From the NCBI GenBank assembly GCA_964496975.1, contig CAZCBN010000128.1, forward strand, positions 1-9,185: 9,185 nt of DNA. Direction: 5' to 3'. The notes beneath the pieces were generated by a model, which was given only the letters and a program-made list of their open reading frames with translations, did not search any database and had not been told where the DNA came from. Shown piece after piece: positions 1 through 7,099 of this stretch (the first letter of the stretch is position 1; each line of letters begins with the position of its first letter). The translations under genes were made by a program, and so were the position numbers. This stretch comes from CAZCBN01 sp964496975. Its GTDB lineage: Bacteria > Planctomycetota > Phycisphaerae > Phycisphaerales > UBA1924.

Positions 1-1006
1 CCATCTCGTCGTTGCTCGCGGCGATCTCCGTCGCGGCCGACGCCACGTCGCGGCTCACACGGACGATGTCACGAACGACGTGGTGCATCTTGTCCATGAA
101 CGTATCAAACCAGTGGGAGAGCAGGCCGATCTCGTCGCTCTGGTTCAGCTGCATGCGTTTGGTGAGGTCGCCTTCGCCCGTGGCGATGTCCTTCATCGCG
201 GCGACCAGACGGCCGAGGGGCCTGATCAGCATGGCGCGGAGGACGAAGTAAAAGGCGACGCCGGCACCGATGAGGACCGGCACGGTCCACATAAGCCCGC
301 CGGTGATGAACCCGGCGACCTGATTGTCCACCGGGGTGAGGGGCATCGCCACCTCGAAGGCACCGTGAGTGTCGCCGACTTTCCAGCCTTCCATGCGGAA
401 GCCGAGGAGGTCCTTTCCGTCGCCGTCCTTGTCGTACACCGCGGGGTCGCCGTGGCACGCCATGCACGAGGCGTCGAGCTCGATCGCCCGCAGGAAGTGC
501 AGGGTGTTGGTCTCGGCGTTCACGCGGTTGATGGTCGGGGCGCCGCCTTGCGCGATCTGCTGCTCCAGGTCGGCAAGCAGCTTCGCGCGGAACGTGCCGG
601 GGGCCGGCTCGTTGTCCTTGTTGCGGGCGTCGAAGGCCGGCACGGCGAAGTCGATGCCTTCCTTCTTGGCCGCCTCGCGGGCCGTCGTCCAGCCCACCAC
701 CACCGGGATGGTGTTGTAGAACCGCGTGTCGCGGTAGTGGCCGCCCTTCTGGAGGGCCTCGACCGCCTCGGCGATGAGCGCGTCGCGGTCGACGCTGCCG
801 TTCTGCAGCAGCTTGCCCGCGTGGGTCTTGGCCTCGTCGGCGACGGCGGTGAAGGCCGCGGCCTTCTCCACCATCGCCTCGTCCGCGCTGTCGCGGAAGC
901 CGGTGACGAACACGACGTAGTTCAGGGTCACGACGGCGAGCAGAACAACGGCCACCGATGCGATGACCTTCGTCGCGACATTCAACCCTTTTCGATCTGA
1001 CTTCAT
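1..1006 (-). CDS. Methyl-accepting chemotaxis-type receptor with periplasmic heme-c (Tll0287-like) domain; C-terminus cut by window edge
   Basis: This is a membrane receptor that should sense a signal in the periplasm and pass it to a cytoplasmic chemotaxis kinase. The start is ATG at 1006, with AGGAG (1018-1014) 7 nt upstream. The 335 visible residues run: short cytoplasmic N-terminus; membrane helix about 14-35; periplasmic domain about 36-230; second helix about 232-256; HAMP linker about 257-308, including IRPLGRL and a DEIG motif; then the first coiled-coil helix of a signalling domain (VASAATEIAASNDEM). The periplasmic domain has YNTIPVVVGW-type residues (97-106) and a CXXCH heme-c site, C181-M-A-C184-H185. 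Both fit the Tll0287-like/DUF3365 family, whose members bind heme covalently. The EIAAS helix favours a methyl-accepting protein, but the kinase-binding tip is outside the window, so a histidine kinase or cyclase output cannot be fully excluded. It lies downstream of the PpiC-like gene on the same strand, 209 bp away, so it probably has its own promoter. Confidence 0.88.
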   Translation of the reverse strand, partial: MKSDRKGLNVATKVIASVAVVLLAVVTLNYVVFVTGFRDSADEAMVEKAAAFTAVADEAKTHAGKLLQNGSVDRDALIAEAVEALQKGGHYRDTRFYNTIPVVVGWTTAREAAKKEGIDFAVPAFDARNKDNEPAPGTFRAKLLADLEQQIAQGGAPTINRVNAETNTLHFLRAIELDASCMACHGDPAVYDKDGDGKDLLGFRMEGWKVGDTHGAFEVAMPLTPVDNQVAGFITGGLMWTVPVLIGAGVAFYFVLRAMLIRPLGRLVAAMKDIATGEGDLTKRMQLNQSDEIGLLSHWFDTFMDKMHHVVRDIVRVSRDVASAATEIAASNDEM

Positions 1007-1102
1007 GGCATTTCTCCTGGCGAGTGCACGTCCGGCGGCGCCCGTGCTTTCGGAAGCGATGCGATCCGGCTTGACGGCGTTGGAAGAGACGAGACTGTCC
1101 GG

Positions 1103-1143
1103 GCGTCAACTGCAACGACTGCGCAAGTCTGAGCAGTTGGCGC
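1103..1143. repeat. Imperfect inverted repeat upstream of the receptor gene
   Basis: The arms GCGTCAACTGC (1103-1113) and GCAGTTGGCGC (1133-1143) pair over 11 bp with one G-T pair, around a 19-nt loop. The repeat lies about 100 bp upstream of the receptor start and about 70 bp past the end of the PpiC-like gene. No T-run follows on either strand, so an intrinsic terminator is unlikely. An operator for the receptor gene, or chance pairing in GC-rich DNA, are both possible. Confidence 0.3.
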
Positions 1144-1207
1144 AGCCATCGCGCCGTGCGCCGCGAGGGCGTATCTGACATCCGCATGCTGTTTTCCGCT
1201 GCGATCT

Positions 1208-1224
1208 ACGCCGTTTTACGGCGT
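1208..1224 (-). terminator. Hairpin containing the stop codon of the PpiC-like gene
   Basis: The arms ACGCCGT (1208-1214) and ACGGCGT (1218-1224) are perfectly complementary over 7 bp, with a 3-nt loop. The TAA stop of the minus-strand gene (1218-1216) occupies the loop and the loop-closing base. No T-run follows on the minus strand, so it is not a classical intrinsic terminator. It could still act as a 3'-end stability or termination element. Confidence 0.35.
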
Positions 1225-2253
1225 GCCGCGGGACCAGCGGATCCCGGCGTCCAGAACCCGCAGGTCCGCCGTCGTGCTGAGGCGGTCGGCGAGTTCTTGC
1301 ATCGCCAGCCGCTCGCGGCGGCGGCGGAGCTCGCGCTCCAGCTCGCCGCGGTCGGCCTCGATCGGCACCGACTCGGCGGGCAGGACCCGCTCCACCAGCG
1401 CGAGGGCGAACCGCTGGTCCAGCCCGACGATCGGGGTCACCTCGCCCGGCGTTGTGCGGTACACCGCGTCGCGCAGGGCCTGCGGGTAGGCCGGGTCGAG
1501 CTGGCTGATGGGGCCCAGCAAGCCCCCCGCGGGCACGCCCGCGTCGGAGGCCAGGGTGCTCGCCATCGCGGCGAACCGCGTGGGGCGGTCTGGGGCCGGG
1601 GTGGCGTCGATCTGCGCGCGCGCCGCCGCGGCCTCGGCCGCCGTGGGAAAGACCACGGCGCGTGTCACGCGCCGCTCACCCCGGCGGATGCGGTGGGCGA
1701 GCACGATCTCTTCTTCTGCGATCTGCACGTCGAGCGCGACCAGCTTGCGCAGCAGCGCGTTGCGCCGCAGCAGCGCCCGGTAGCGGATGGGTCCCAGCCC
1801 GCGCTCGGCCCGCAGCCGATCGAGCAGCGGGCCCGACGCTTCGGCCGACAGGCCGGCGCCGGCCCGCATCGCCTCGGCCAGGGCGGCGGCCTCGGCGGCC
1901 ACCTCGGCGTCGCTGACGGTGACGCCGGCGCGCGCGGCCTGGGCGTCGATGAGTTGGTCCAAGACCACCTCTTCCAGCACCGGCCCGCCGGCGGCCTCGG
2001 CGAGCCGGGCCCGCAGCGTGGACCACGGCACCGGGCGGCCGTTCAGCAACGCCACCGTCTCGTCGGCGGGGACCAGGGCGTCGCCCGCGCTGGACGGGGC
2101 GGGTCGCGGCGGGGCCAGGCCGTCTGAGGCGCAGCCCCACATCAAAGCCCCGGCGGCGAGGAGCCCCACGGCCCGTCCCTGGGCGAGCAGAGCGGCCGGG
2201 CTGGGGGAGCGGGGGCGTGCGGAGGGGGAACGGTCGGGGGTGGGGGCGGGCAT
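1216..2253 (-). CDS. SurA/PpiC-type peptidyl-prolyl cis-trans isomerase, probable lipoprotein
   Basis: This probably helps fold envelope proteins by isomerising prolyl bonds in the periplasm. Numbered from the ATG at 2253 (345 aa): a basic Pro/Ser-rich N-terminus; a hydrophobic segment about 27-40 ending in LMWGC, with Cys41 as a possible lipidation site (the lipobox is imperfect, having Met at -3); an Ala/Glu-rich helical SurA-N-like region about 90-190, including EEVVLDQLIDAQAARAGV; then a parvulin-like domain about 195-290. The last is recognised by VTRAVVFPTAAEA, FAAMASTLASDAG, GGLLGPI (243-249) and AVYRTTPGEVTPIV (263-276), the usual order of PpiC landmarks. A helical, Arg-rich tail follows. 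The start is uncertain: no good ribosome site is visible, and the frame stays open upstream to 2406, but that extension is low-complexity Pro/Arg and unlikely to be translated. It is divergent from the zinc-ribbon gene, with 235 bp between them. Confidence 0.72.
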   Translation of the reverse strand: MPAPTPDRSPSARPRSPSPAALLAQGRAVGLLAAGALMWGCASDGLAPPRPAPSSAGDALVPADETVALLNGRPVPWSTLRARLAEAAGGPVLEEVVLDQLIDAQAARAGVTVSDAEVAAEAAALAEAMRAGAGLSAEASGPLLDRLRAERGLGPIRYRALLRRNALLRKLVALDVQIAEEEIVLAHRIRRGERRVTRAVVFPTAAEAAAARAQIDATPAPDRPTRFAAMASTLASDAGVPAGGLLGPISQLDPAYPQALRDAVYRTTPGEVTPIVGLDQRFALALVERVLPAESVPIEADRGELERELRRRRERLAMQELADRLSTTADLRVLDAGIRWSRGTP

Positions 2254-2488
2254 CGGCCAATGCTGGACGGCCGGGCCACGCGGGTCAACCGGGCGGTCTC
2301 GAATCGATCTGGGCCAAGCCAGCGGGCGAGCGGGCCGTCGCGGCAGGGCGGGGTGCAGCCGGACGGGGCCCAGACCGTACAGTGCGGGCGTGACCACGGG
2401 CACCACGGGCCATCCCAGCGCCGAGGCAACGCCACCCCCGGGGACGGGCGAAGCCGCCCGCGAACGGGGCGAAGTCAGAACGCGGGCG

Positions 2489-3529
2489 ATGATCTGCCCC
2501 TATTGCGGGGATGAACAGCCCCGTGGTGCGGCGTGCGGGTCGTGCCGCGGCCGGGTGGACGCGGCGAGCCGGCAGGCGACGCATGCGCAGATGGGGCCTT
2601 GGTTTGTGCGCGACGCCGCCCGGCCGTTCGCGCCCGGGTGCTCGCTGGAGACGCTGGCGCGGCTGGTGGAGCGGGGCGTCGTGACGCGTTCGACGGTGGT
2701 CCGCGGGCCGGGGAGCCAGCAGTTTTGGATGCGGGCGGAGCGGGTGGCGGGGATTTCCCACTGGTTTGGGGTGTGTCACGCGTGCGCGGGGGCGGTGTCG
2801 CCGGGGTCGGCGGCGTGTGCTGCGTGCGGGGCGGGGCAGTTGGCGAGTGTCGATCGGCAGTGGCTCGGGTTGCACGCCGGGGCGGGTGCCGCGGGGGCGG
2901 CGCCGGTGGGGGCTGTGGGGGCGGTGGGGACGGATGCGGGGGCGGCCGACGACGACGCGCAGTCGGCGAAGCGTCGGGCGTGGCGGGCCGAGGAGGCGTT
3001 GTCACGCGCGAGGGCGCAGCGGACGTTTTTGGTGTGCGTGGCGGTAGGGCTTGGGCTTGGGCTTGCCGCGTCGGTCGCGGGTGTGTTGCCGCGGGTGCCG
3101 TGGGGCGGGGCGTCAGTGGCGGTGACGCCGATGATCGAGGCCCCGGCGGCGAACCTGCCGAATGCCGGCGCGACGGCCGGGTCAGACGCGGCGGTGGTGG
3201 CCAACGCGATGGTCGGCGGGGCGATGCCCGATGCGGAGACGGTGGCGGACGCCGGGGCGGTGGCGGTCGACGAGACGGGCGAGGCGGAGGAGGGCGGGGC
3301 CAAGGAGGGCGCGGAGGCGCCGGCGGGGCCGGTGCTGTCGCCGTGGGCGGAGGGGGCGGTGTCTGGGGATGTGGCGCGTGTGCGGGAGGTCGTGGCGGCG
3401 CTTGAGGCGAAGGAGGCCTCGGAGGGTCTGACGGAAGAAGAGCGGGGGGTGCTGGCGTTCGCAAAGGGACGTGTGCGGGAAATGGAACTGCGGACGATGC
3501 CGGTGGGTGCACGGGATGGCACGCCGTAG
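2489..3529 (+). CDS. Membrane protein with two zinc ribbons flanking a GYF-like domain; function unknown
   Basis: I do not recognise a named gene. The 346-residue protein opens with C3-P-Y-C6 and C16-G-S-C19, a likely zinc ribbon. A domain at about 38-92 follows (WFVRD, then SLETLARLVERGVVTRSTVVRGPGSQQFW), resembling the GYF_2/DUF4339 fold common in planctomycete membrane proteins. A second cysteine quartet is C96-H-A-C99 and C110-A-A-C113. After an Ala/Gly linker and a basic stretch (161-178) there is one membrane helix at about 180-200, then an acidic Ala/Gly/Glu-rich region and a charged helical tail (283-340). By charge the N-terminus should be cytoplasmic and the tail extracytoplasmic. 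The ATG at 2489 is chosen because the first zinc ribbon begins right after it; the ribosome site is weak and the frame is open further upstream. Codons end mostly in G, as in its plus-strand neighbours. A binding or regulatory role is plausible, but no enzyme motif is visible. Confidence 0.75.
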   Translation: MICPYCGDEQPRGAACGSCRGRVDAASRQATHAQMGPWFVRDAARPFAPGCSLETLARLVERGVVTRSTVVRGPGSQQFWMRAERVAGISHWFGVCHACAGAVSPGSAACAACGAGQLASVDRQWLGLHAGAGAAGAAPVGAVGAVGTDAGAADDDAQSAKRRAWRAEEALSRARAQRTFLVCVAVGLGLGLAASVAGVLPRVPWGGASVAVTPMIEAPAANLPNAGATAGSDAAVVANAMVGGAMPDAETVADAGAVAVDETGEAEEGGAKEGAEAPAGPVLSPWAEGAVSGDVARVREVVAALEAKEASEGLTEEERGVLAFAKGRVREMELRTMPVGARDGTP

Positions 3530-3550
3530 GGGGGAGGGGAGGGAGAGGGG

Positions 3551-3780
3551 GAGCAGGGGCTGGAAGGCCGTGGCACCCGGAGGGAGGGAAGACGGGGAGC
3601 ACGGCCTGGAAGGCCGTGGCACCCGGAGGGAGGGAAGACGGGGAGCGCGGCCTGGAAGGCCGTGGCACCCGGAGGGAGGGAAGGCGGGGAGCACGGGCTG
3701 GAAGCCCGTGGCACCCGGAGGGAGGGAAGGCGCGGAGCACGGGCTGCAAGGTCGTGGCACCCGGAGGGAGAGGAGACGGC
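3551..3780. repeat. Five tandem 46-bp units, each centred on a short hairpin
   Basis: Units begin at 3551, 3597, 3643, 3689 and 3735, each exactly 46 bp, starting GAGC and sharing GTGGCACCCGGAGGGAG. Each contains an inverted repeat around a 3-nt loop. Units 2 (3600-3618) and 4 (3692-3710) form perfect 8-bp stems; unit 3 has one G-T pair; units 1 and 5 have mismatches. Units 2 and 4 differ by a paired change that keeps the stem (C3605-G3613 against G3697-C3705). There is no spacer DNA, so this is not a CRISPR array. The unit has no stop codon in any of the six frames, and 46 is not a multiple of 3, so open frames across it are artefacts. The array fills most of the 314-bp gap between the zinc-ribbon gene and the prepilin-like gene. 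I saw no other copy in the window. Confidence 0.92.
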
Positions 3781-3843
3781 AGGGGGCTGCGCGGGCGTGG
3801 CCTTGAGCGGTGGCGTGGGGGGTTCAGCACGAAGGGGCGCGCG

Positions 3844-4839
<996 letters not shown>

Positions 4840-4870
4840 GGCGGGATGGGTGGCCCGGTGCCTGTGGTAG

Positions 4871-4876
4871 TACACT
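4871..4876 (+). promoter_or_regulatory. Possible -10 element of the serine operon
   Basis: TACACT lies 38 bp upstream of the GTG start of the dehydrogenase gene, in one of the few AT-richer patches of this short intergenic gap. No recognisable -35 hexamer lies at the right spacing, so this is only a weak candidate. Confidence 0.2.
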
Positions 4877-4882
4877 GGTTTT

Positions 4883-4897
4883 GGCCGAAGCTCGGCC
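4883..4897 (+). other. Leader hairpin just before the ribosome site of the dehydrogenase gene
   Basis: GGCCGA (4883-4888) and TCGGCC (4892-4897) form a 6-bp stem with an AGC loop. It ends 6 nt before the GGAGG ribosome site. It may affect ribosome access or message stability, but no competing structure or leader peptide is evident. Confidence 0.35.
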
Positions 4898-4903
4898 GAG
4901 ATC

Positions 4904-4908
4904 GGAGG
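4904..4908 (+). promoter_or_regulatory. Ribosome binding site that fixes the GTG start of the dehydrogenase gene
   Basis: GGAGG sits 5 nt before the GTG at 4914. It supports this start over the in-frame TTG at 4881, which would add 11 residues and whose codon overlaps the leader hairpin. Confidence 0.7.
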
Positions 4909-4913
4909 CCGCC

Positions 4914-5891
4914 GTGCGTGTGCTTGTGGGCGATGTGCTGGAGACGTCGGCGCTTGAGGGGCTGCGCGGGGCGGGGTGCGAGGTACGGGTGGAGGCGTCG
5001 GCGGGTGAGGCGGGGCTGCCCGCGGCGATCGGGTCGTTCCGGCCGGCGGTGGTGGTGGTGCGGTCGACGAAGGTGCGCGGGCCGGCGATTTCGTCGGGGG
5101 GCGGGGAGCTGCGGCTGATCGTGCGGGCGGGGAGCGGGACGGACAACATCGACGTGGCGGCGGCGCGCGCGGCGGGCGTTGCGGTGTGCAACTGCCCCGG
5201 CATGAACGCGGCGGCGGTGGCGGAGCTGACGATGGGCCACCTGCTGTGCCTCGATCGGCGGCTGGTGGAGCAGACGGCGGCGCTGCGGGCGGGTCGGTGG
5301 GACAAAAAGGCGTACGGCGCGGCGGCGGGGCTCAAGGGCCGGCGGCTGCTGGTGGTGGGGACGGGGGCGATCGGGATCGAGGTGATCCGCCGGGCGCAGG
5401 CGTTCGGGATGCGGGTGGACGCGCAGTCGCGGAGCCTGACGCGCGAGGTGGCGGGGGCGCTCGGGGTGGGGTGGGTGGCGTTCAGCCGGGAGGCGTTGCT
5501 CGAGGCGTTGCCCGTGTATGACGCGGTGAGCCTGCACGTGCCGCTGACGGAGGAGAGCCGGGGGATGGCGGACGCGCGGTTCTTCGCGGCGCTGAAGGCG
5601 GGGGCGATGTTCATCAACACGACGCGGGGCGATGTGGTGGACGAGACGGCGATGCTGGAGGCGGTGCGCACGAAGGGGGTGCGTGTGGGGCTTGACGTGT
5701 ACCACGGGCAGCCGGCGGAGAAGAGCGCGGCGTGGCGGCCCGCGGTGGCGGGCGAGCCCGAGGCGATCGTGAGCCTGAGCCACCACGTGGGCGCGTCGAC
5801 GGACCAGGCGCAGCAGGCGGTGGCGGACGAGGTGGTGCGGATCGTGCGGGTGTGGAAGGAGACGGGGCGGGCGGAGCACCGGGTGGCGTAG
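4914..5891 (+). CDS. serA: Short D-3-phosphoglycerate dehydrogenase-like 2-hydroxyacid dehydrogenase
   Basis: The likely role is oxidation of 3-phosphoglycerate to 3-phosphohydroxypyruvate, the first step of serine synthesis, in the cytoplasm. The 325-residue protein is the short form without an ACT regulatory domain. Visible motifs: RAGSGTDNID (71-80) and CNCPGMNAAAVAELTMG (92-108) in the substrate domain; GTGAIG nucleotide loop (149-154); HVPLTEESRGM (208-218); NTTRGDVVDE with catalytic Arg238; GLDVYHGQP (259-267); and SHHVGAST, with His291 as the catalytic histidine. Two oddities: the position before P267, normally the catalytic Glu, is Gln266 (CAG at 5709), and the acidic residue expected at the end of the second nucleotide-binding strand is replaced by S172-R173-S174, as in NADP-preferring relatives. 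serC starts 47 bp downstream on the same strand, which supports the serine pathway over another 2-hydroxyacid dehydrogenase. The substrate itself is inferred. Confidence 0.85.
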   Translation: MRVLVGDVLETSALEGLRGAGCEVRVEASAGEAGLPAAIGSFRPAVVVVRSTKVRGPAISSGGGELRLIVRAGSGTDNIDVAAARAAGVAVCNCPGMNAAAVAELTMGHLLCLDRRLVEQTAALRAGRWDKKAYGAAAGLKGRRLLVVGTGAIGIEVIRRAQAFGMRVDAQSRSLTREVAGALGVGWVAFSREALLEALPVYDAVSLHVPLTEESRGMADARFFAALKAGAMFINTTRGDVVDETAMLEAVRTKGVRVGLDVYHGQPAEKSAAWRPAVAGEPEAIVSLSHHVGASTDQAQQAVADEVVRIVRVWKETGRAEHRVA

Positions 5892-5938
5892 TGTTGCCGG
5901 ATGGCGGTGGGCCGCCTGCGCGTGGTGGAGGCTTTGCG

Positions 5939-7054
5939 ATGTCTGAGGGGCGTGTGTTCAACTTTTCGGCGGGTCCTGGGACGTTGCCCGAGCCGGTGCT
6001 GCGGAAGGCGCAGTCGGACGTGTGGGACTTTCAGGGGAGCGGGATCGGCATCCTGGAGCACAGCCACCGGGACAAGGAGTTTGACCGGGTGACGGAGGAG
6101 GTCGAGGGCCTCGTCCGCGCGTGCGGGAGCGTGCCGGAGACGCACGCGATCTTCTGGATGCAGGGCGGGGCGACGAGCCAGTGCTACATGGTGCCGGCGA
6201 ACCTGCTGGCGGCGGACCGCACGGCGGACTACTTCCAGACGGGCAAGTGGGCGAACGACAGCATCAAGGAAGCGCCGCTGTACGGCGGGTGCCACATCTG
6301 CGGGAGCAGCAAGGACAAGAACTACAGCTACATCCCCTCGGCGGCGGAGACGCGGTACAGCGAGCGGCCGGCGTACGTGCACTTCACGAGCAACAACACG
6401 ATCATGGGGACGGAGTTTGCGGCGGAGCCGGTGCCGCCGGCGGGCGTGCCGCTGGTGTGCGACGCGAGCAGCAACATTTTCAGCAAGCCGATCGATGTGT
6501 CGAAGTACGGGCTGATCTACGCCGGGGCGCAGAAGAACCTCGGGCCGGCGGGGATCACGCTGCTGATCGCGCGGAAGGACCTGATCGCGAAGCCGGTGCG
6601 TGAGCTGCCGTCGATGGTGCAGTATTCGCTGCACGCAGAGAACGTGGGGCGGTTCAACACGCCGCCGACGTTCGCGGTGTATCTGATGGGCGAGGTGGTG
6701 CGGTGGATCATCGCCGAGGGCGGGGTGCGGGCGATGGCGGAGCGCAACCGCGAGAAGGCGAAGGTGGTGTACGACTTCCTGGACGCGCAGGACTTTTACA
6801 CGCCCCACGCGCGGCGGGACAGCCGGAGCCAGATGAACATCACCTTCAAGTGCCCGACGGAGGAGCTGGACGCGGCGTTCATCAAGGGCGCCGAGGCGCG
6901 GGGCATGCGCGAACTGAAGGGCCACCGGATGACCGGGGGCATGCGGGCGAGCATGTACAACGCGTTCCCGATCGAGGGGGCGCGGGCGCTGGTGGCGTTC
7001 ATGAAGGACTTTGCGCGGGAGCACGCCGGCGCGGCGCGGGCGGCCCGCGGCTGA
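5939..7054 (+). CDS. serC: Phosphoserine aminotransferase
   Basis: SerC is a PLP enzyme that moves the amino group of glutamate to 3-phosphohydroxypyruvate, making O-phosphoserine. In many bacteria it also serves the phosphoerythronate branch of vitamin B6 synthesis. The 371-residue length is normal. Motifs: FNFSAGPGTLPEPVL (7-21), GIGILEHSHRDKEF (35-48), MQGGATSQ (74-81, phosphate and PLP binding), GKWANDSIKEA with Trp104 stacking on the cofactor, SSKDKNYSYIP (123-133), CDASSNIFS with Asp175, and YAGAQKNLGPAG with the PLP lysine Lys199 (AAG at 6533). No key residue is missing. The ATG at 5939 has GGAGG (5927-5931) 7 nt upstream. It should be co-transcribed with the dehydrogenase gene before it. 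The gene stops 45 bp from the end of the convergent glycosyltransferase gene. Confidence 0.96.
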   Translation: MSEGRVFNFSAGPGTLPEPVLRKAQSDVWDFQGSGIGILEHSHRDKEFDRVTEEVEGLVRACGSVPETHAIFWMQGGATSQCYMVPANLLAADRTADYFQTGKWANDSIKEAPLYGGCHICGSSKDKNYSYIPSAAETRYSERPAYVHFTSNNTIMGTEFAAEPVPPAGVPLVCDASSNIFSKPIDVSKYGLIYAGAQKNLGPAGITLLIARKDLIAKPVRELPSMVQYSLHAENVGRFNTPPTFAVYLMGEVVRWIIAEGGVRAMAERNREKAKVVYDFLDAQDFYTPHARRDSRSQMNITFKCPTEELDAAFIKGAEARGMRELKGHRMTGGMRASMYNAFPIEGARALVAFMKDFAREHAGAARAARG

Positions 7055-7061
7055 CGCGGCC

Positions 7062-7085
7062 GCGCACGCCCTGACGGGGCGGCGC
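7062..7085. terminator. GC-rich hairpin between convergent genes, possible two-way terminator
   Basis: GCGC-A-CGCCC (7062-7071) pairs with GGGCGGCGC (7077-7085) over 9 bp, with one bulged A and a 5-nt loop. It lies in the 45-bp gap between the stop codons of serC and the glycosyltransferase gene. No T-run flanks it, so termination by this hairpin alone is uncertain. Confidence 0.35.
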
Positions 7086-7099
7086 ACGCGCTGATGGCG

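Noticed and set aside
80..1000. Long plus-strand open frame opposite the receptor gene
   Set aside because: The minus strand encodes clear transmembrane, heme-domain and HAMP motifs here. The plus-strand frame is a GC-driven shadow with a low-complexity His/Val/Arg composition.
2378..2383. TACAGT as a -10 box for the zinc-ribbon gene
   Set aside because: It lies about 105 bp from the start with no -35 match upstream; a single hexamer in this context is not enough.
3570..3760. Sigma-54 promoters suggested by the TGGCAC in each repeat
   Set aside because: TGGCAC fits the -24 element, but no TTGC-like -12 element follows at the required spacing in any unit.
3551..3780. CRISPR array
   Set aside because: Units are contiguous at exactly 46 bp with no unique spacers, and no cas gene is present.
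3616..3843. Upstream extension of the prepilin-like protein through the repeats
   Set aside because: It would place 76 repeat-encoded residues before the leader, whereas the ATG at 3844 gives a standard leader length with a nearby ribosome site.
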